Positions 8,575 through 18,400 of a stretch of DNA of 64,000 bases are shown here, piece after piece (positions within the stretch are counted from its first letter, which is position 1; the number at the start of each line of letters is the position of its first letter). The position numbers and the translations under genes were made by a program. Location of the stretch: contig JADKKE010000002.1 in assembly GCA_016720655.1 (NCBI GenBank), positions 1-64,000 of the forward strand, given 5' to 3'. This DNA is from Bacteroidota bacterium (GTDB lineage Bacteria; Bacteroidota; Bacteroidia; AKYH767-A; 2013-40CM-41-45). Under the pieces are notes generated by a model. That model saw only the letters and a list, made by a program, of their open reading frames with translations. It made no database searches and was not told the DNA's origin.

Positions 8575-10032
8575 ATGTCTCCCAACCTGATTTTAACATG
8601 CGTTGTTGCCTATTCGGCGATGCTCTTCTATGTCGTCTGGCGCACCAGCCGTCATGCTGATAACGAGTCCTTTTTCATAGGAAATAAGTCCTCCAAATGG
8701 TTCGTCGTGGCCTATGGAATGATCGGAGCATCCTTATCCGGAGTTACGTTTATGTCCGTTCCCGGCTGGGTCGGCACGACTCAGTACACCTATCTCATGG
8801 TTGTTTTTGGCTATCTGGTTGGATACACTGTCATCGCGACCATTTTATTGCCCTTGTATTATCGATTAAACCTCACATCAATCTATTCCTACCTGGAAAC
8901 CCGTTTTGGATTCTGGAGTTATAAAACAGGGGCCTTTTACTTCATCCTATCACGGACTATCGGTGCATCATTCCGCTTATTTGTGGTTGTGAATGTGTTA
9001 CAAACCTTTGTATTTGATAATTGGGGAGTTCCATTCTGGCTTACTGTTGCAACGTTCATTGCGCTCATTTTGTTGTATACTTTCAAAGGAGGCGTTAAAA
9101 CTATCGTATGGACAGATATGTTGCAAACGACATTTATGCTCTTGTCCATGGTTTTATCGGTGATCCTGATTGCACGGCAAATGGACATGAGTTTTGGTGC
9201 GCTCATCGACAAACTGGTAAACGGTGATTACACCAAAATAGTGAATACGGAATGGCGGCCGAGAGGATTTTTCCTCAAGCAGTTTTTCGGCGGTATGTTC
9301 ATCGCTATTGCCATGACCGGACTCGATCAGGAAATGATGCAGAAAAATATCAGTGTCAAAACCCTGAAAGATTCACAAAAGAACATGTTTACGTTCAGCA
9401 TCATTCTCCTGTTTGTGAATATGATGTTCCTCGCACTGGGAGCTTTGTTGTATATGTATTCTGCATCCAAAGGAATTGCATTACCAACCCGCAGCAGCGA
9501 CGATCTATTCCCGACAATCGCTTTGAACAGTCTGGGAACCATGTCGGCAGTCTTTTTTATCATCGGACTGATCTCAGCAGCTTATCCAAGTGCAGATGGC
9601 GCATTAACAGCGCTCACCGCATCCTTTTGTATCGATTTTCTGGGTATCAAAAAACAAGGCTGGACTGAAGAGAAACAGAAAAATGTCAGGTACAAAGTTC
9701 ACATCAGTTTTGCAGTCTTGCTGTTGGTGGTAATTGTCATTTTCAGAATGATCAATGATGATGCTGTCATCAACAAACTCTTTACGGTTGCCGGGTACAC
9801 CTATGGTCCTTTGTTGGGACTTTATGCTTTTGGTTTGTTTTCCAAAGCTCCCGTAAAGGACAAACTGGTTCCGCTAATTTGTCTGATTTCCCCTGTGTTT
9901 TGTTATGTTTTGAATGAGTATTCAGAAGTGCTTTTCAACGGCTACAAATTCGGTTTTGAGCTCCTCATTCTGAATGGGATGGCGACTTATGCCGGATTGG
10001 TATTGATCCGTGAGAAGCCCATCCTGGCCTGA
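8575..10032 (+). CDS. Sodium:solute symporter family transporter
   Basis: This protein of about 485 residues is almost entirely transmembrane helices in the SSS (SLC5-like) pattern of about 13 segments, with the family-typical GMIGASLSGVTFMSVPGW stretch near residues 45-62 (counted from 8575). Other family signatures are a 'GGVKTIVWTDMLQT' loop and an 'ISAAYPSADGALTALTAS' helix. Such carriers couple sodium entry to uptake of sugars, amino acids or organic acids; the substrate cannot be assigned. The frame is open from 8530, but the ATG at 8575 (MSPNLILTCVVAYSAMLFY) starts directly at the first membrane helix and avoids overlap with recR, so I prefer it. Confidence 0.9.
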   Translation: MSPNLILTCVVAYSAMLFYVVWRTSRHADNESFFIGNKSSKWFVVAYGMIGASLSGVTFMSVPGWVGTTQYTYLMVVFGYLVGYTVIATILLPLYYRLNLTSIYSYLETRFGFWSYKTGAFYFILSRTIGASFRLFVVVNVLQTFVFDNWGVPFWLTVATFIALILLYTFKGGVKTIVWTDMLQTTFMLLSMVLSVILIARQMDMSFGALIDKLVNGDYTKIVNTEWRPRGFFLKQFFGGMFIAIAMTGLDQEMMQKNISVKTLKDSQKNMFTFSIILLFVNMMFLALGALLYMYSASKGIALPTRSSDDLFPTIALNSLGTMSAVFFIIGLISAAYPSADGALTALTASFCIDFLGIKKQGWTEEKQKNVRYKVHISFAVLLLVVIVIFRMINDDAVINKLFTVAGYTYGPLLGLYAFGLFSKAPVKDKLVPLICLISPVFCYVLNEYSEVLFNGYKFGFELLILNGMATYAGLVLIREKPILA

Positions 10033-10094
10033 AACTGTTGAAAACCCTGTTCATTCACTTTCCCGCCAAGGCGGCGATCACCTTGTGATTGCAC

Positions 10095-10102
10095 TATTTT
10101 TG
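10095..10102 (+). promoter_or_regulatory. Candidate -7 box for the LysM/RlpA-like gene
   Basis: TATTTTTG matches TAnnTTTG and lies 24 bp before the ATG at 10119. If it is used, transcription starts near 10109, so the more upstream in-frame ATG codons (10089, 10107) could not serve as starts. No convincing -33 element is seen. Confidence 0.35.
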
Positions 10103-10118
10103 CAGCATGGAGCCGATA

Positions 10119-11132
10119 ATGAAAGGGATGAGAATTCTATTGCTAGTACTCTTGATGAATCTACCAGTTATTAGCAAGGCTTTTAGTCCTGTTGATTCGA
10201 TTGGTGTTGAAAATGTAAAAGGAGCAAATTTTATACGCCATCAGATTGGCGATGGTGAAGGATGGTATTCCATCGCCCGCAAGTATGGGATTTCCTATTC
10301 TGAACTTCGGCTTGCAAATAAAGAGAAAGACGATAAATTAAAAAAAGGAGAAGTCCTACGTGTTCCTGCAAAAGCGAAATCCAACGATCCACGATTCCAA
10401 AAGAATTATACTGATAAACCTACGAAGTCTGCGACACCAGAAATTCATCCACCGCTTGTGCAAGGCAAAGGTGTTCCGCGAATCCATAAAGTTGGAAAAT
10501 CCGAAACACTTTTTTCGATTGCGAAAAAATACAAAGTGAGTGTTGATCAGGTGAAAGCCTGGAATAAACTTGGCGGTAACTCAATTCATCTTGGGCAACC
10601 TCTGGTGGTTGGTTATGGAAGCGGTTCCGATTCGACAGAAAATACTGTTGTTCCTGAAAAGAAAATTGTCGAAGAAAAGAAAAACAACGCGCCAAAGAAT
10701 CAAAATGCCGGCAAACCCGATTCTGTTGGTCCGCCGGTGACCATCGAACCAAAAAAAGCAGAAACCGTTATCATTAAAACAGCAAGTGTTGAAAAGCCAA
10801 AACTTGAACAAAGAAAAGACGATAAGAAATACACTTTTTCAAACGGTCGTAAAGAAGTAAACGAGCAAGGTGTTGCTTCCTGGATTGAAGACGAGGAAAT
10901 AAATCCGAATAAATATTATGCCTTACATCGTACGGCGCCATCCGGAACCATTATCAAAATCACCAACCGGATGAACAACAAAGCCATTTTCGTAAAAGTT
11001 GTCGGCCGCCTGCCCGACACCGGCGACAACGAAGGACTCATCATCAAAATCTCCAAAGCCAGCGCCGAAAAACTCGGTGTTCTCGATCAACGTTTTTCGG
11101 CGGAATTGATTTATGGGGTTTCGGAGAAATAA
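10119..11132 (+). CDS. Secreted LysM and RlpA-like double-psi beta-barrel protein
   Basis: The protein begins with a signal peptide (KGMRILLLVLLMNLPVISKA), carries two LysM peptidoglycan-binding modules (GEGWYSIARKYGISYSELR and SETLFSIAKKYKVSVDQVK), then a low-complexity Lys/Glu/Pro linker, and ends in an RlpA-like double-psi barrel of about 90 residues (YYALHRTAPSGTIIKITNR, then FVKVVGRLPDTGDNEG). RlpA proteins act on or bind septal peptidoglycan. The barrel looks short and lacks the usual 'ASWYG' opening; in its place is 'GVASWIEDEE'. I therefore expect binding rather than sure lytic activity. The frame is open from 10089; 10119 is chosen because the signal peptide starts there. Confidence 0.8.
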   Translation: MKGMRILLLVLLMNLPVISKAFSPVDSIGVENVKGANFIRHQIGDGEGWYSIARKYGISYSELRLANKEKDDKLKKGEVLRVPAKAKSNDPRFQKNYTDKPTKSATPEIHPPLVQGKGVPRIHKVGKSETLFSIAKKYKVSVDQVKAWNKLGGNSIHLGQPLVVGYGSGSDSTENTVVPEKKIVEEKKNNAPKNQNAGKPDSVGPPVTIEPKKAETVIIKTASVEKPKLEQRKDDKKYTFSNGRKEVNEQGVASWIEDEEINPNKYYALHRTAPSGTIIKITNRMNNKAIFVKVVGRLPDTGDNEGLIIKISKASAEKLGVLDQRFSAELIYGVSEK

Positions 11133-11143
11133 TTTTTAATCCA

Positions 11144-11209
11144 ATCAACAATCCACAATCTAAAATCAGCAATCCATAAATCAACAATCCTCAATCTAAA
11201 ATCAGCAAT
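11144..11209. repeat. Two-copy 31-bp intergenic direct repeat
   Basis: Two near-identical copies (about 11144-11174 and 11180-11209) share the text ATCAACAATCC followed by CAATCTAAAATCAGCAAT. They lie in the 230-bp gap between the RlpA-like gene and the Ig/FN3 gene. They resemble other short AT-rich intergenic repeats in this window. No function is evident. Confidence 0.7.
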
Positions 11210-11362
11210 TCATTCATCTCCATTTTTCATCCGCTCACATCCTGAACAGCCCTTTTCGCCAAAATCCTGAATCACCATTTTCCTTTTCTCTTAATTTTCT
11301 CCCTCATTTAATTTTCCGGATTTCAGCTTCGTTTATTATTTCAATCGTCTAATCACCGAACC

Positions 11363-13171
11363 ATGAAAAAAAAATTACTCTTCTTTGCTTTTCTGAGTTG
11401 TTTCTCTCTACTGAATGCACAAACACCAATCATAACCAGCCCGAGCGGGATCGTTGATTTGTGCGGGACTACTACAACTGTAAACATCACAGCCAGTCCC
11501 TCAGGGGCAATTTCGTATGCCTGGTACCGTATGGGTTGTATATTGCCGCCTGTAGCAAGCGGACAAAGTTTCCTGGCTGAGTCAGGGGATTGGTATTGTG
11601 TAGCTACTTGGCCGGGAGGATTACAAAGTTCATCTGCTCCCCATTCGCGTAAGGGCATTGCTTGGATACAACACTGTAATCATGCCATTTCAGTCGGGTC
11701 CGGTGTGTTCCTCTACAGGAATCACTCTTACCGTAGGGCCCGGACTTTGTATGCCTGGAAATTTCTGGAATTCCTACCAATGGATGCTGAATGCAATTAA
11801 TATTCCCGGGGCAACTTCGGCTTCTTACAATCCAACAGTGAGTGGCAGCTATTCTTGCAGGGTTAGCAATAGCTGTGGTTCCGTTGAAGCTTTTGGATCT
11901 CCGATCACTATCGTATCTCCGCTTACATCAACGGTTGTGTCTGTCAATGCAGCATGTGGAATTCTATCTGTTCCAAATGTCAGCACCAATTCGTATCAAT
12001 GGCTGAAAAGCGGTGTTGCAATTAGCGGAGCATCGTCCTTCCAATACACAATTCCCGCAGGACAAAGCGGAAGTTATGCTTGCAGGATCAGCAATGTTTG
12101 CAATACAATTACGACAGCCGCAGTAACGGCTGCAGGAATTACTGCACTTACAATTAGTGCCAATGGATCATTGTCCTTTTGTCAGGGTGGATCAGTTGAT
12201 TTAACAGCAAGTTATTCGGCAGCGAATTATACTTTTCAATGGAAAAATAACGGAGCATTGATTGCAGGAGCTACAGGACAAACATATACTGCTACGAATT
12301 CAGGATCCTATACTGTTACTGCAAGTTCTGCTTCGTGTACATTTACCTCTGCAGCTACCGTTGTTACTGTAAATCCAATTCCTCTGTAAGTTTTTCCGGT
12401 CTGGCTGCGAGCTACACCACACTAAGTCCGACTGCTACATTAACGGGTTCACCAGCTGGTGGTGCATTTTCCGGTCCGGGTATTTCTGGGAATACATTTA
12501 ATCCTGCGATTGCAGGTGCTGGCGGACCGTATACAATTAACTATGCTTATACAAGTCCGGCAGGATGTAGTGCAAGCCAGTCGCAGACAACAACTGTAAC
12601 GGCTGGATATAATTGTTCTGTTCCACAAACTATCACTGCTACGAATATTACAGGAACAAAGGCACTCATTGGCTGGTCAGGTTCGTCCGCTCCGCAATTC
12701 AAATTGCGATATAGAAAAAGTGGTTCATCAACTTACACCTATAAAACATTTACATGGGTACCGGGTAACAATACGTATTTACTTACAGGCTTAAAAAGAA
12801 ATACAAATTACCTGGTGAGTATTCAGGCTTTGTGTACTTCCGGAAACAGTGCTTACAGTTCAGCGATCACTTTCCGGACAACTTCTGCATCTACTCGTAT
12901 GAAGGAAGATGAAGATCAGGTTGAATCAATTCTTGCTGATGTGTGGACGATTTATCCGAACCCGACGCAAACTTTTCTGACGATAACGAACAAGGCAATT
13001 CCGGAAGGGCAAGAAATTCAGTATCAAGTTTATGATCTTACCGGACGAATCCAGCAAAGTGGGATTCTACGGGACAATAGTATTCAAGTTGCAGGAATGG
13101 AAAGGGGTATTTATTTGTTGAAATTGATTTACGGGAATAAGATGGAGACGATACGATTTTTGAAAGACTGA
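11363..13171 (+). CDS. Secreted Ig-like/FN3 protein with T9SS sorting domain, two frameshifts
   Basis: Three overlapping frames form one protein of about 602 residues. The first (from 11363) has a signal peptide (KKKLLFFAFLSCFSLLNAQ) and an Ig-like start. Dropping one C from the C4 run at 11639-11642 joins it to the second frame (GPVCSSTGITLTVGPGLC and further Ig-like modules), which ends NPIP at about 12386. One missing base near 12387 joins that to the third frame (VSFSGLAASYTT, then an FN3 domain containing FKLRYRKSGSSTYTYKTF, then a T9SS tail IYPNPTQTFLTI ... YDLTGRIQQSG ... IYLLKL). The two shifts cancel, so the overall length remains a multiple of three. A surface adhesin-like role is inferred; no enzyme domain is seen. 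Confidence 0.8.
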
Positions 13172-13220
13172 TTTTAGAATGTACAAATTGGAACAACAAT
13201 TTTGCAACACAATGAACACC

Positions 13221-13281
13221 AAGGTTGCACAAAGTTCACAAGGAGTTTTCGAAAATATCTTCGTGAACTTTGTGAAACCTT
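13221..13281. repeat. Long hyphenated inverted repeat between convergent genes
   Basis: AAGGTTGCACAAAGTTCAC on the left arm pairs with GTGAACTTTGTGAAACCTT on the right arm (about 17 of 19 positions), separated by a loop of about 23 bases with its own partial symmetry. It lies between the convergent Ig/FN3 and inositol-monophosphatase genes and could terminate transcription from both sides, although no T-tract follows either arm. The type resembles repeated intergenic palindromes I recall from other Bacteroidota. Confidence 0.65.
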
Positions 13282-13313
13282 AGAGTACATTGTGATACCG
13301 GTCTGTTTAAAAA

Positions 13314-14117
13314 TTAGTTTTTGAATTTCTCCCGTATCACGCCCAGAAACTCCTCATGCACTCCTGAATTGGAAGAAAGAATTTCTTTTCCAAAAAGAAA
13401 ATTTGTTCCACCGGAAAAATCGGAAATAGTTCCACCGGCTTCTTTCACCAAGACAATTCCACCGGCAACATCCCAGGCATTCAGCCCATATTCGTAAAAA
13501 GCTTCAAAGCGTCCGCAGGCAACATAGGCAAGATCGGCGGCAGCAGAACCAAGCCGGCGAAGTCCGTGTGTGTTCCGCATGCAATAATCAAAAACTTCCA
13601 TATAAGGGACCATGCGATCGTAATCATGGTACGGAAATCCCGTTGCAATCAGACTTTCTCCCAGACGTTTTTCCGGAGAGACAGAAATCTTATCTCCATT
13701 CATGTATGCTCCGCCATTCTCCCATGCATAAAAACATTCATCGAGATTCAATTCATGCACCACGCCAAGAACAAGCGTTTCTCCTTTGAGTAAACCGATA
13801 CTGATACAAAAGCAGGGGAGACCATGAATAAAATTTGTTGTTCCATCGAGAGGATCAATAATCCAGTTGTAAACTTGTCCTTTCACAGAGCTGGTTTTTT
13901 CTTCAGTGATAAACCCTGATCCGGGCAGCAATTCGCTCAAACCATTTACCAGCATTTGTTCTGCAGTTTTATCAACATAAGAAACAAGATCGTTGTGACC
14001 TTTCTTCTCAACCGAACTTTGTTTAAAATGTTTGCGTTCACCACGAATGAAATCGCCTACTTCCTGTGTAAGCTGGGTAACATTTTCACAAAGTTCCTGC
14101 AATTCACTTGTGCTCAT
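13314..14117 (-). CDS. Inositol monophosphatase family protein
   Basis: The 267-residue protein carries the metal-dependent sugar phosphatase motifs: EE near residue 72 (FITEEKTSS), IDPLDGTTNFIHG at about 87-99, and NAWDVAGGIVLVKEAGG near 213-229. These residues bind the catalytic Mg2+ ions and phosphate. Bacterial members (SuhB-like) hydrolyse myo-inositol phosphates or related sugar phosphates, and some bind rRNA/Nus factors. The length is normal and the frame intact. It is transcribed leftward, 39 bp downstream of lgt. Confidence 0.92.
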   Translation of the reverse strand: MSTSELQELCENVTQLTQEVGDFIRGERKHFKQSSVEKKGHNDLVSYVDKTAEQMLVNGLSELLPGSGFITEEKTSSVKGQVYNWIIDPLDGTTNFIHGLPCFCISIGLLKGETLVLGVVHELNLDECFYAWENGGAYMNGDKISVSPEKRLGESLIATGFPYHDYDRMVPYMEVFDYCMRNTHGLRRLGSAAADLAYVACGRFEAFYEYGLNAWDVAGGIVLVKEAGGTISDFSGGTNFLFGKEILSSNSGVHEEFLGVIREKFKN

Positions 14118-14156
14118 ACAATAATTTATTTGAAAGAAAGAATCAGAAATAGATCT

Positions 14157-15317
14157 TTAAGCAATTCCTTTTTTCTCTTTTGATCTGAGATAAAAGAATC
14201 CAATCAATCCGGTGGCAAGCAATAACAAAGAGATCAATTGTGCCTGTGTAAAATCAATTCCTGCAACATGGTATTTGGAATTCACTCGTATGCTTTCAAT
14301 CAGTAAACGTTCAATTCCATTAAAGATCAGATAAATTGAAAAAATCATTCCCGGCACTCTGAATCGTTTGCGCAAAGACCAGATTACAAAGAACAGTAAA
14401 ATGCATGCAATACTTTCATACAAAGGAGTAGGATACACGGCATGCATTAATTCAAAACAATGCTTTCCTTCACAGCCGGGAATCTGTACACCTTCACTTA
14501 CCACATTGTGCGGATACTTGAAACTCCAGAACCAGTCCGGAAGAAAACTCATCCAACCCGGTTTCGGTGCCATGTTGATGATTCCCCAGTCGCCGTCACC
14601 GGCAAGCTGACAACCGATGCGTCCGGTTCCGTAGGCGAGCATCAGTCCCGGAGCGGCAGCATCACTCAATTGAAGCGCAGGAATTCCGTGTTTTCTGCCG
14701 TACCAGATGGATGCTATCGCACCAACGATTAAGCCGCCATACATGGTCAGTCCGCTGCCACTGAAAAACATGCCAACAGGATCCGCCATAAAATCGCTCC
14801 AGTATTCGAAGATGTGAAATAATTTCGCTCCGATAAGTCCGCCAAAAGCCGCAGCCATAGTGATTTCCGGAACACGCATATACGGCGAAACCAGGATTTC
14901 TTTTTCTTTTGGCTCAGCTAATTTCTCTGCATTTTTTTCCCTGTATTTTAAATACACGAAAAGCACAGCACCGGCTAAACCACCAAACCAATTTCCCTTT
15001 GTACTCAGCAAAATTCCAGGAGGATCATTGAAAAACTGAGCACTTTCCATGAAAATGAAACCCAGTTTATACCCCAGGATAAAACCGAAAATTCCATTTC
15101 CTAAAAGTTCGGATGTACTTGCTGGTTTCCCGATGACCAGGGTTTCTTTAGAAGCAGAAAGCATTCCCAGCGATTCCTTGCGCTTCAATTCCAGTTTCAT
15201 CGTCCATGCAGCAAGCAGGAAAGAAATTGCAACCATCGTTCCAAAAGTCGGAGGGAAGGACACAGCAAAATGTGTCCCGAAAAAATCGTTGAGTATATCA
15301 GATAGTCCTGCGTACAT
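14157..15317 (-). CDS. lgt: Prolipoprotein diacylglyceryl transferase family protein
   Basis: Lgt moves a diacylglyceryl group from phosphatidylglycerol to the lipobox cysteine of prelipoproteins at the inner membrane. The 386-residue protein has about seven to eight membrane helices, the signature GTGRIGCQLAGDGDWG (Arg/Gly-rich active region, about 227-242), a GLTMYGGLIVGAIAS segment and a late 'YPTPLYESIACI' helix, all typical of Lgt. It is longer than the E. coli enzyme (about 290) because of an extra loop with KYREKNAEKLAEPKEKE and an insert containing CEGKHCFE, as in other Bacteroidota. The lipoproteins in this window (BamD, M13, fasciclin) would be clients. Confidence 0.88.
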   Translation of the reverse strand: MYAGLSDILNDFFGTHFAVSFPPTFGTMVAISFLLAAWTMKLELKRKESLGMLSASKETLVIGKPASTSELLGNGIFGFILGYKLGFIFMESAQFFNDPPGILLSTKGNWFGGLAGAVLFVYLKYREKNAEKLAEPKEKEILVSPYMRVPEITMAAAFGGLIGAKLFHIFEYWSDFMADPVGMFFSGSGLTMYGGLIVGAIASIWYGRKHGIPALQLSDAAAPGLMLAYGTGRIGCQLAGDGDWGIINMAPKPGWMSFLPDWFWSFKYPHNVVSEGVQIPGCEGKHCFELMHAVYPTPLYESIACILLFFVIWSLRKRFRVPGMIFSIYLIFNGIERLLIESIRVNSKYHVAGIDFTQAQLISLLLLATGLIGFFYLRSKEKKGIA

Positions 15318-15398
15318 AAATTGAACGGTGAATTTTAGCAGATGTAAAAGTGCGAATAGATTCGCAAACTGGAAAATCCTTCGAGGAGAATTTAAAAG

Positions 15399-15426
15399 AA
15401 CAGCCCCATCGGTTGATGGAGCTGTT
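15399..15426 (-). terminator. Rho-independent terminator of the large Ig-repeat gene
   Basis: On the minus strand AACAGCTCCATC, loop AACC, GATGGGGCTGTT forms a stem with one mismatch, followed by TCTTTTAAA. It starts about 30 bp after the stop codon at 15458. Confidence 0.7.
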
Positions 15427-15457
15427 GGGAATTGTCAATACTATGAATACTACCTGT

Positions 15458-18400
15458 TTATGGAGTGATTGCCGACAAGAATAATTGAGAATTATTTTCT
15501 ATTAATCCATAGTCGGCAGATTCTACAAGATTATCGCCTGTTAAATCTTCAGGGAAGTATCCGGTTAAAAATACCTGGGAAGCATTTTCAATATTTGAGA
15601 AATCTGTCGATTCAATTGAACCGTCCTGATTGGAGTCACCGCTTCGGATAGAAAATGTGCCATCACCATTGGAGATCATATTATTTCCCAAGGATTGAGA
15701 ATTGGCTGTAGTGAAGTCATAACCGACAGTTGTGCCAGGGAAAGGAACGATGTTTGAACTCCAGGTTTCGAGAGTATTCCTGTGGCGAACACCAACCCAA
15801 TGCGGAACATTTGCTGTCGCTGCCGGAAAAGTAAATACACCAATTCCGTTTGTGCCAATTACTCCTTTAACTGTAGCATCAATAATGGTGGGGTTACCAA
15901 AATTGGCAAGAATAACAGTCACAGTATCACAAACTGTAGGTGCTGCACCCGGATCAACGACAGCAGGCATACTGCCACCGGAATAGTAACCTTCGATAAA
16001 TACTTTCAGGGTAAAAGTAACAGGTGTTGAATTTACTGTAAAGCTGGAGACACTCGTTCCGGTACCACAGGCATTCGTAACTTTTATCGTTCCTGTTGTA
16101 GCCCCTGCCGGAACGGTCGCCGTGATTTGAGTTGAGTTATTAATTGTAAAGGACGCATTGGTAATATTGAACTGTACCTGGGTGACAGCGCTAAAGTTGG
16201 TTCCTGTAATTACTACCGATGTTCCGACAGTTCCATTTCCCGGACTAAATCCGGTGACCGTTGGTGTTGAATTTACTGTCATAGTGAGAGTATTCGAAAC
16301 AGCAGGGCTTCCAGTTACGCAAGCAGCATTGCTGGTCATTGTACACGTGATGGTATTTCCATTCGTCAGGGCATTTTCACTGTATGTAGTGCTGTTCGTT
16401 CCCACATTGACACCATTCTTTTTCCATTGATACGCCGGAGTTGTTCCTCCATTTGTTGGTGTGGCTGTAAAAGTGACATTCGTACCTGAACAAATTGTTG
16501 TTGAAGGACTCGCTGCAATGCTTACACTGGCTGCAACATTTGGATTAACAGTCATGGTAAGTGTATTCGATGTAGCAGGACTTCCGGTTACACAATTTGC
16601 ATTGCTTGTCAGCACACAGGTGATGGTATTTCCATTTGTAAGACCTGCATCGGTGTATGTTGTGCTGTTAGTGCCGACGTTTACCCCATTCTTTTTCCAT
16701 TGATAAGCGGGAGTTGTACCACCATTGGTAGGAGTAGCCGTGAAGGTTACGCTGGTTCCTGAACAAATCGTAGTGGAAGGACTGGCCGCAATACTCACAC
16801 TTGCTGCAACGCTTGTCGTCACAGTCATCGTGAGTGTATTGGAAGTCGCAGGACTTCCAGTTACACAAGCTGCATTGCTGGTCATCACGCAAGAGATGGT
16901 ATTTCCATTGGCAAGAGCTGCGTCGGTATATGTTGTACTGTTAGTGCCGACATTTACCCCATTCTTTTTCCATTGATAGGTTGGACTTGCACCACCATTG
17001 GTAGGAGTAGCTGTGAAGGTTACGCTGGTTCCTGAACAAATCGTAGTGGAAGGACTGGCCGCAATACTCACACTTGCCGTAACGCTTGTCGTTACAGTCA
17101 TCGTGAGTGTATTGGAAGTCGCAGGACTCCCCGTTACACAAGGTGCATTGCTGGTCATCACACAAGAGATGGTATTTCCATTGGCAAGAGCTGCGTCGGT
17201 ATATGTTGTACTGTTAGTGCCGACATTTACACCATTCTTTTTCCATTGATATGTTGGACTTGCACCACCATTGGTAGGAGTAGCCGTGAAGGTTACGCTG
17301 GTTCCTGAGCAAATCGTAGTGGAAGGACTGGCCGCAATACTCACACTTGCTGCAACGCTTGTCGTCACAGTCATCGTGAGTGTATTAGAAGTCGCAGGAC
17401 TCCCCGTTACACAAGCTGCATTGCTGGTCATCACACAAGAGATGGTATTTCCATTGGCAAGAGCTGCGTCAGTATATGTTGTACTGTTAGTGCCGACATT
17501 TACACCATTCTTTTTCCATTGATATGTTGGACTTGCACCACCATTGGTAGGAGTAGCCGTGAAGGTTACGCTGGTTCCTGAACAAATCGTAGTGGAAGGA
17601 CTGGCCGCAATACTCACACTTGCTGCAACGCTCGTCGTCACAGTCATCGTGAGTGTATTGGATGTAGCAGGACTCCCCGTTACACAAGCTGCATTGCTGG
17701 TCATCACACAACTGATTGTATTTCCATTTGCAAGAGCTGCATCAGTATATGTTGTACTGTTAGTGCCGACATTTACACCATTCTTTTTCCATTGATATGT
17801 TGGACTTGCACCACCATTGGTAGGAGTAGCCGTGAATGTTACGCTGGTTCCTGAACAAATCGTCGTAGACGGACTGGCGGCTATGGATACACTTGCTGCA
17901 ACTGAAGTAGTCACAATCATTGTAATCGTGTTCGATGTAGCAGGATTTCCGGTTACACATGTTGCATTGCTGGTCATCACACAAGTGATTGTATTTCCAT
18001 TGGCTAGCGCAGCATCAGTATAGGTTGTGCTGTTTGTACCAACGTTCACACCATTCTTTTTCCATTGATAAGTTGGTGTTGCACCGCCATTGGTAGGTGT
18101 AGCTGTGAAAGTGACACTCGTCCCTGAACATATTGTAGCAGAAGGACTGGCCGAAATACTCACGCTTGCTGCAACGCTCGTTGTCACAGTCATCGTGAGT
18201 GTATTGGAAGTCGCAGGACTTCCAGTTACACAAGCTGCATTGCTGGTCATCACACAGGAAATTGTATTTCCATTGGCAAGTGCTGCATCAGTATATGTTG
18301 TACTGTTCGTGCCCACGTTTACTCCGTTCTTTTTCCATTGATAAACCGGCGTGGTTCCACCATTGGTCGGCGTGGCAGTGAAGGTGACACTCGTTCCGGA

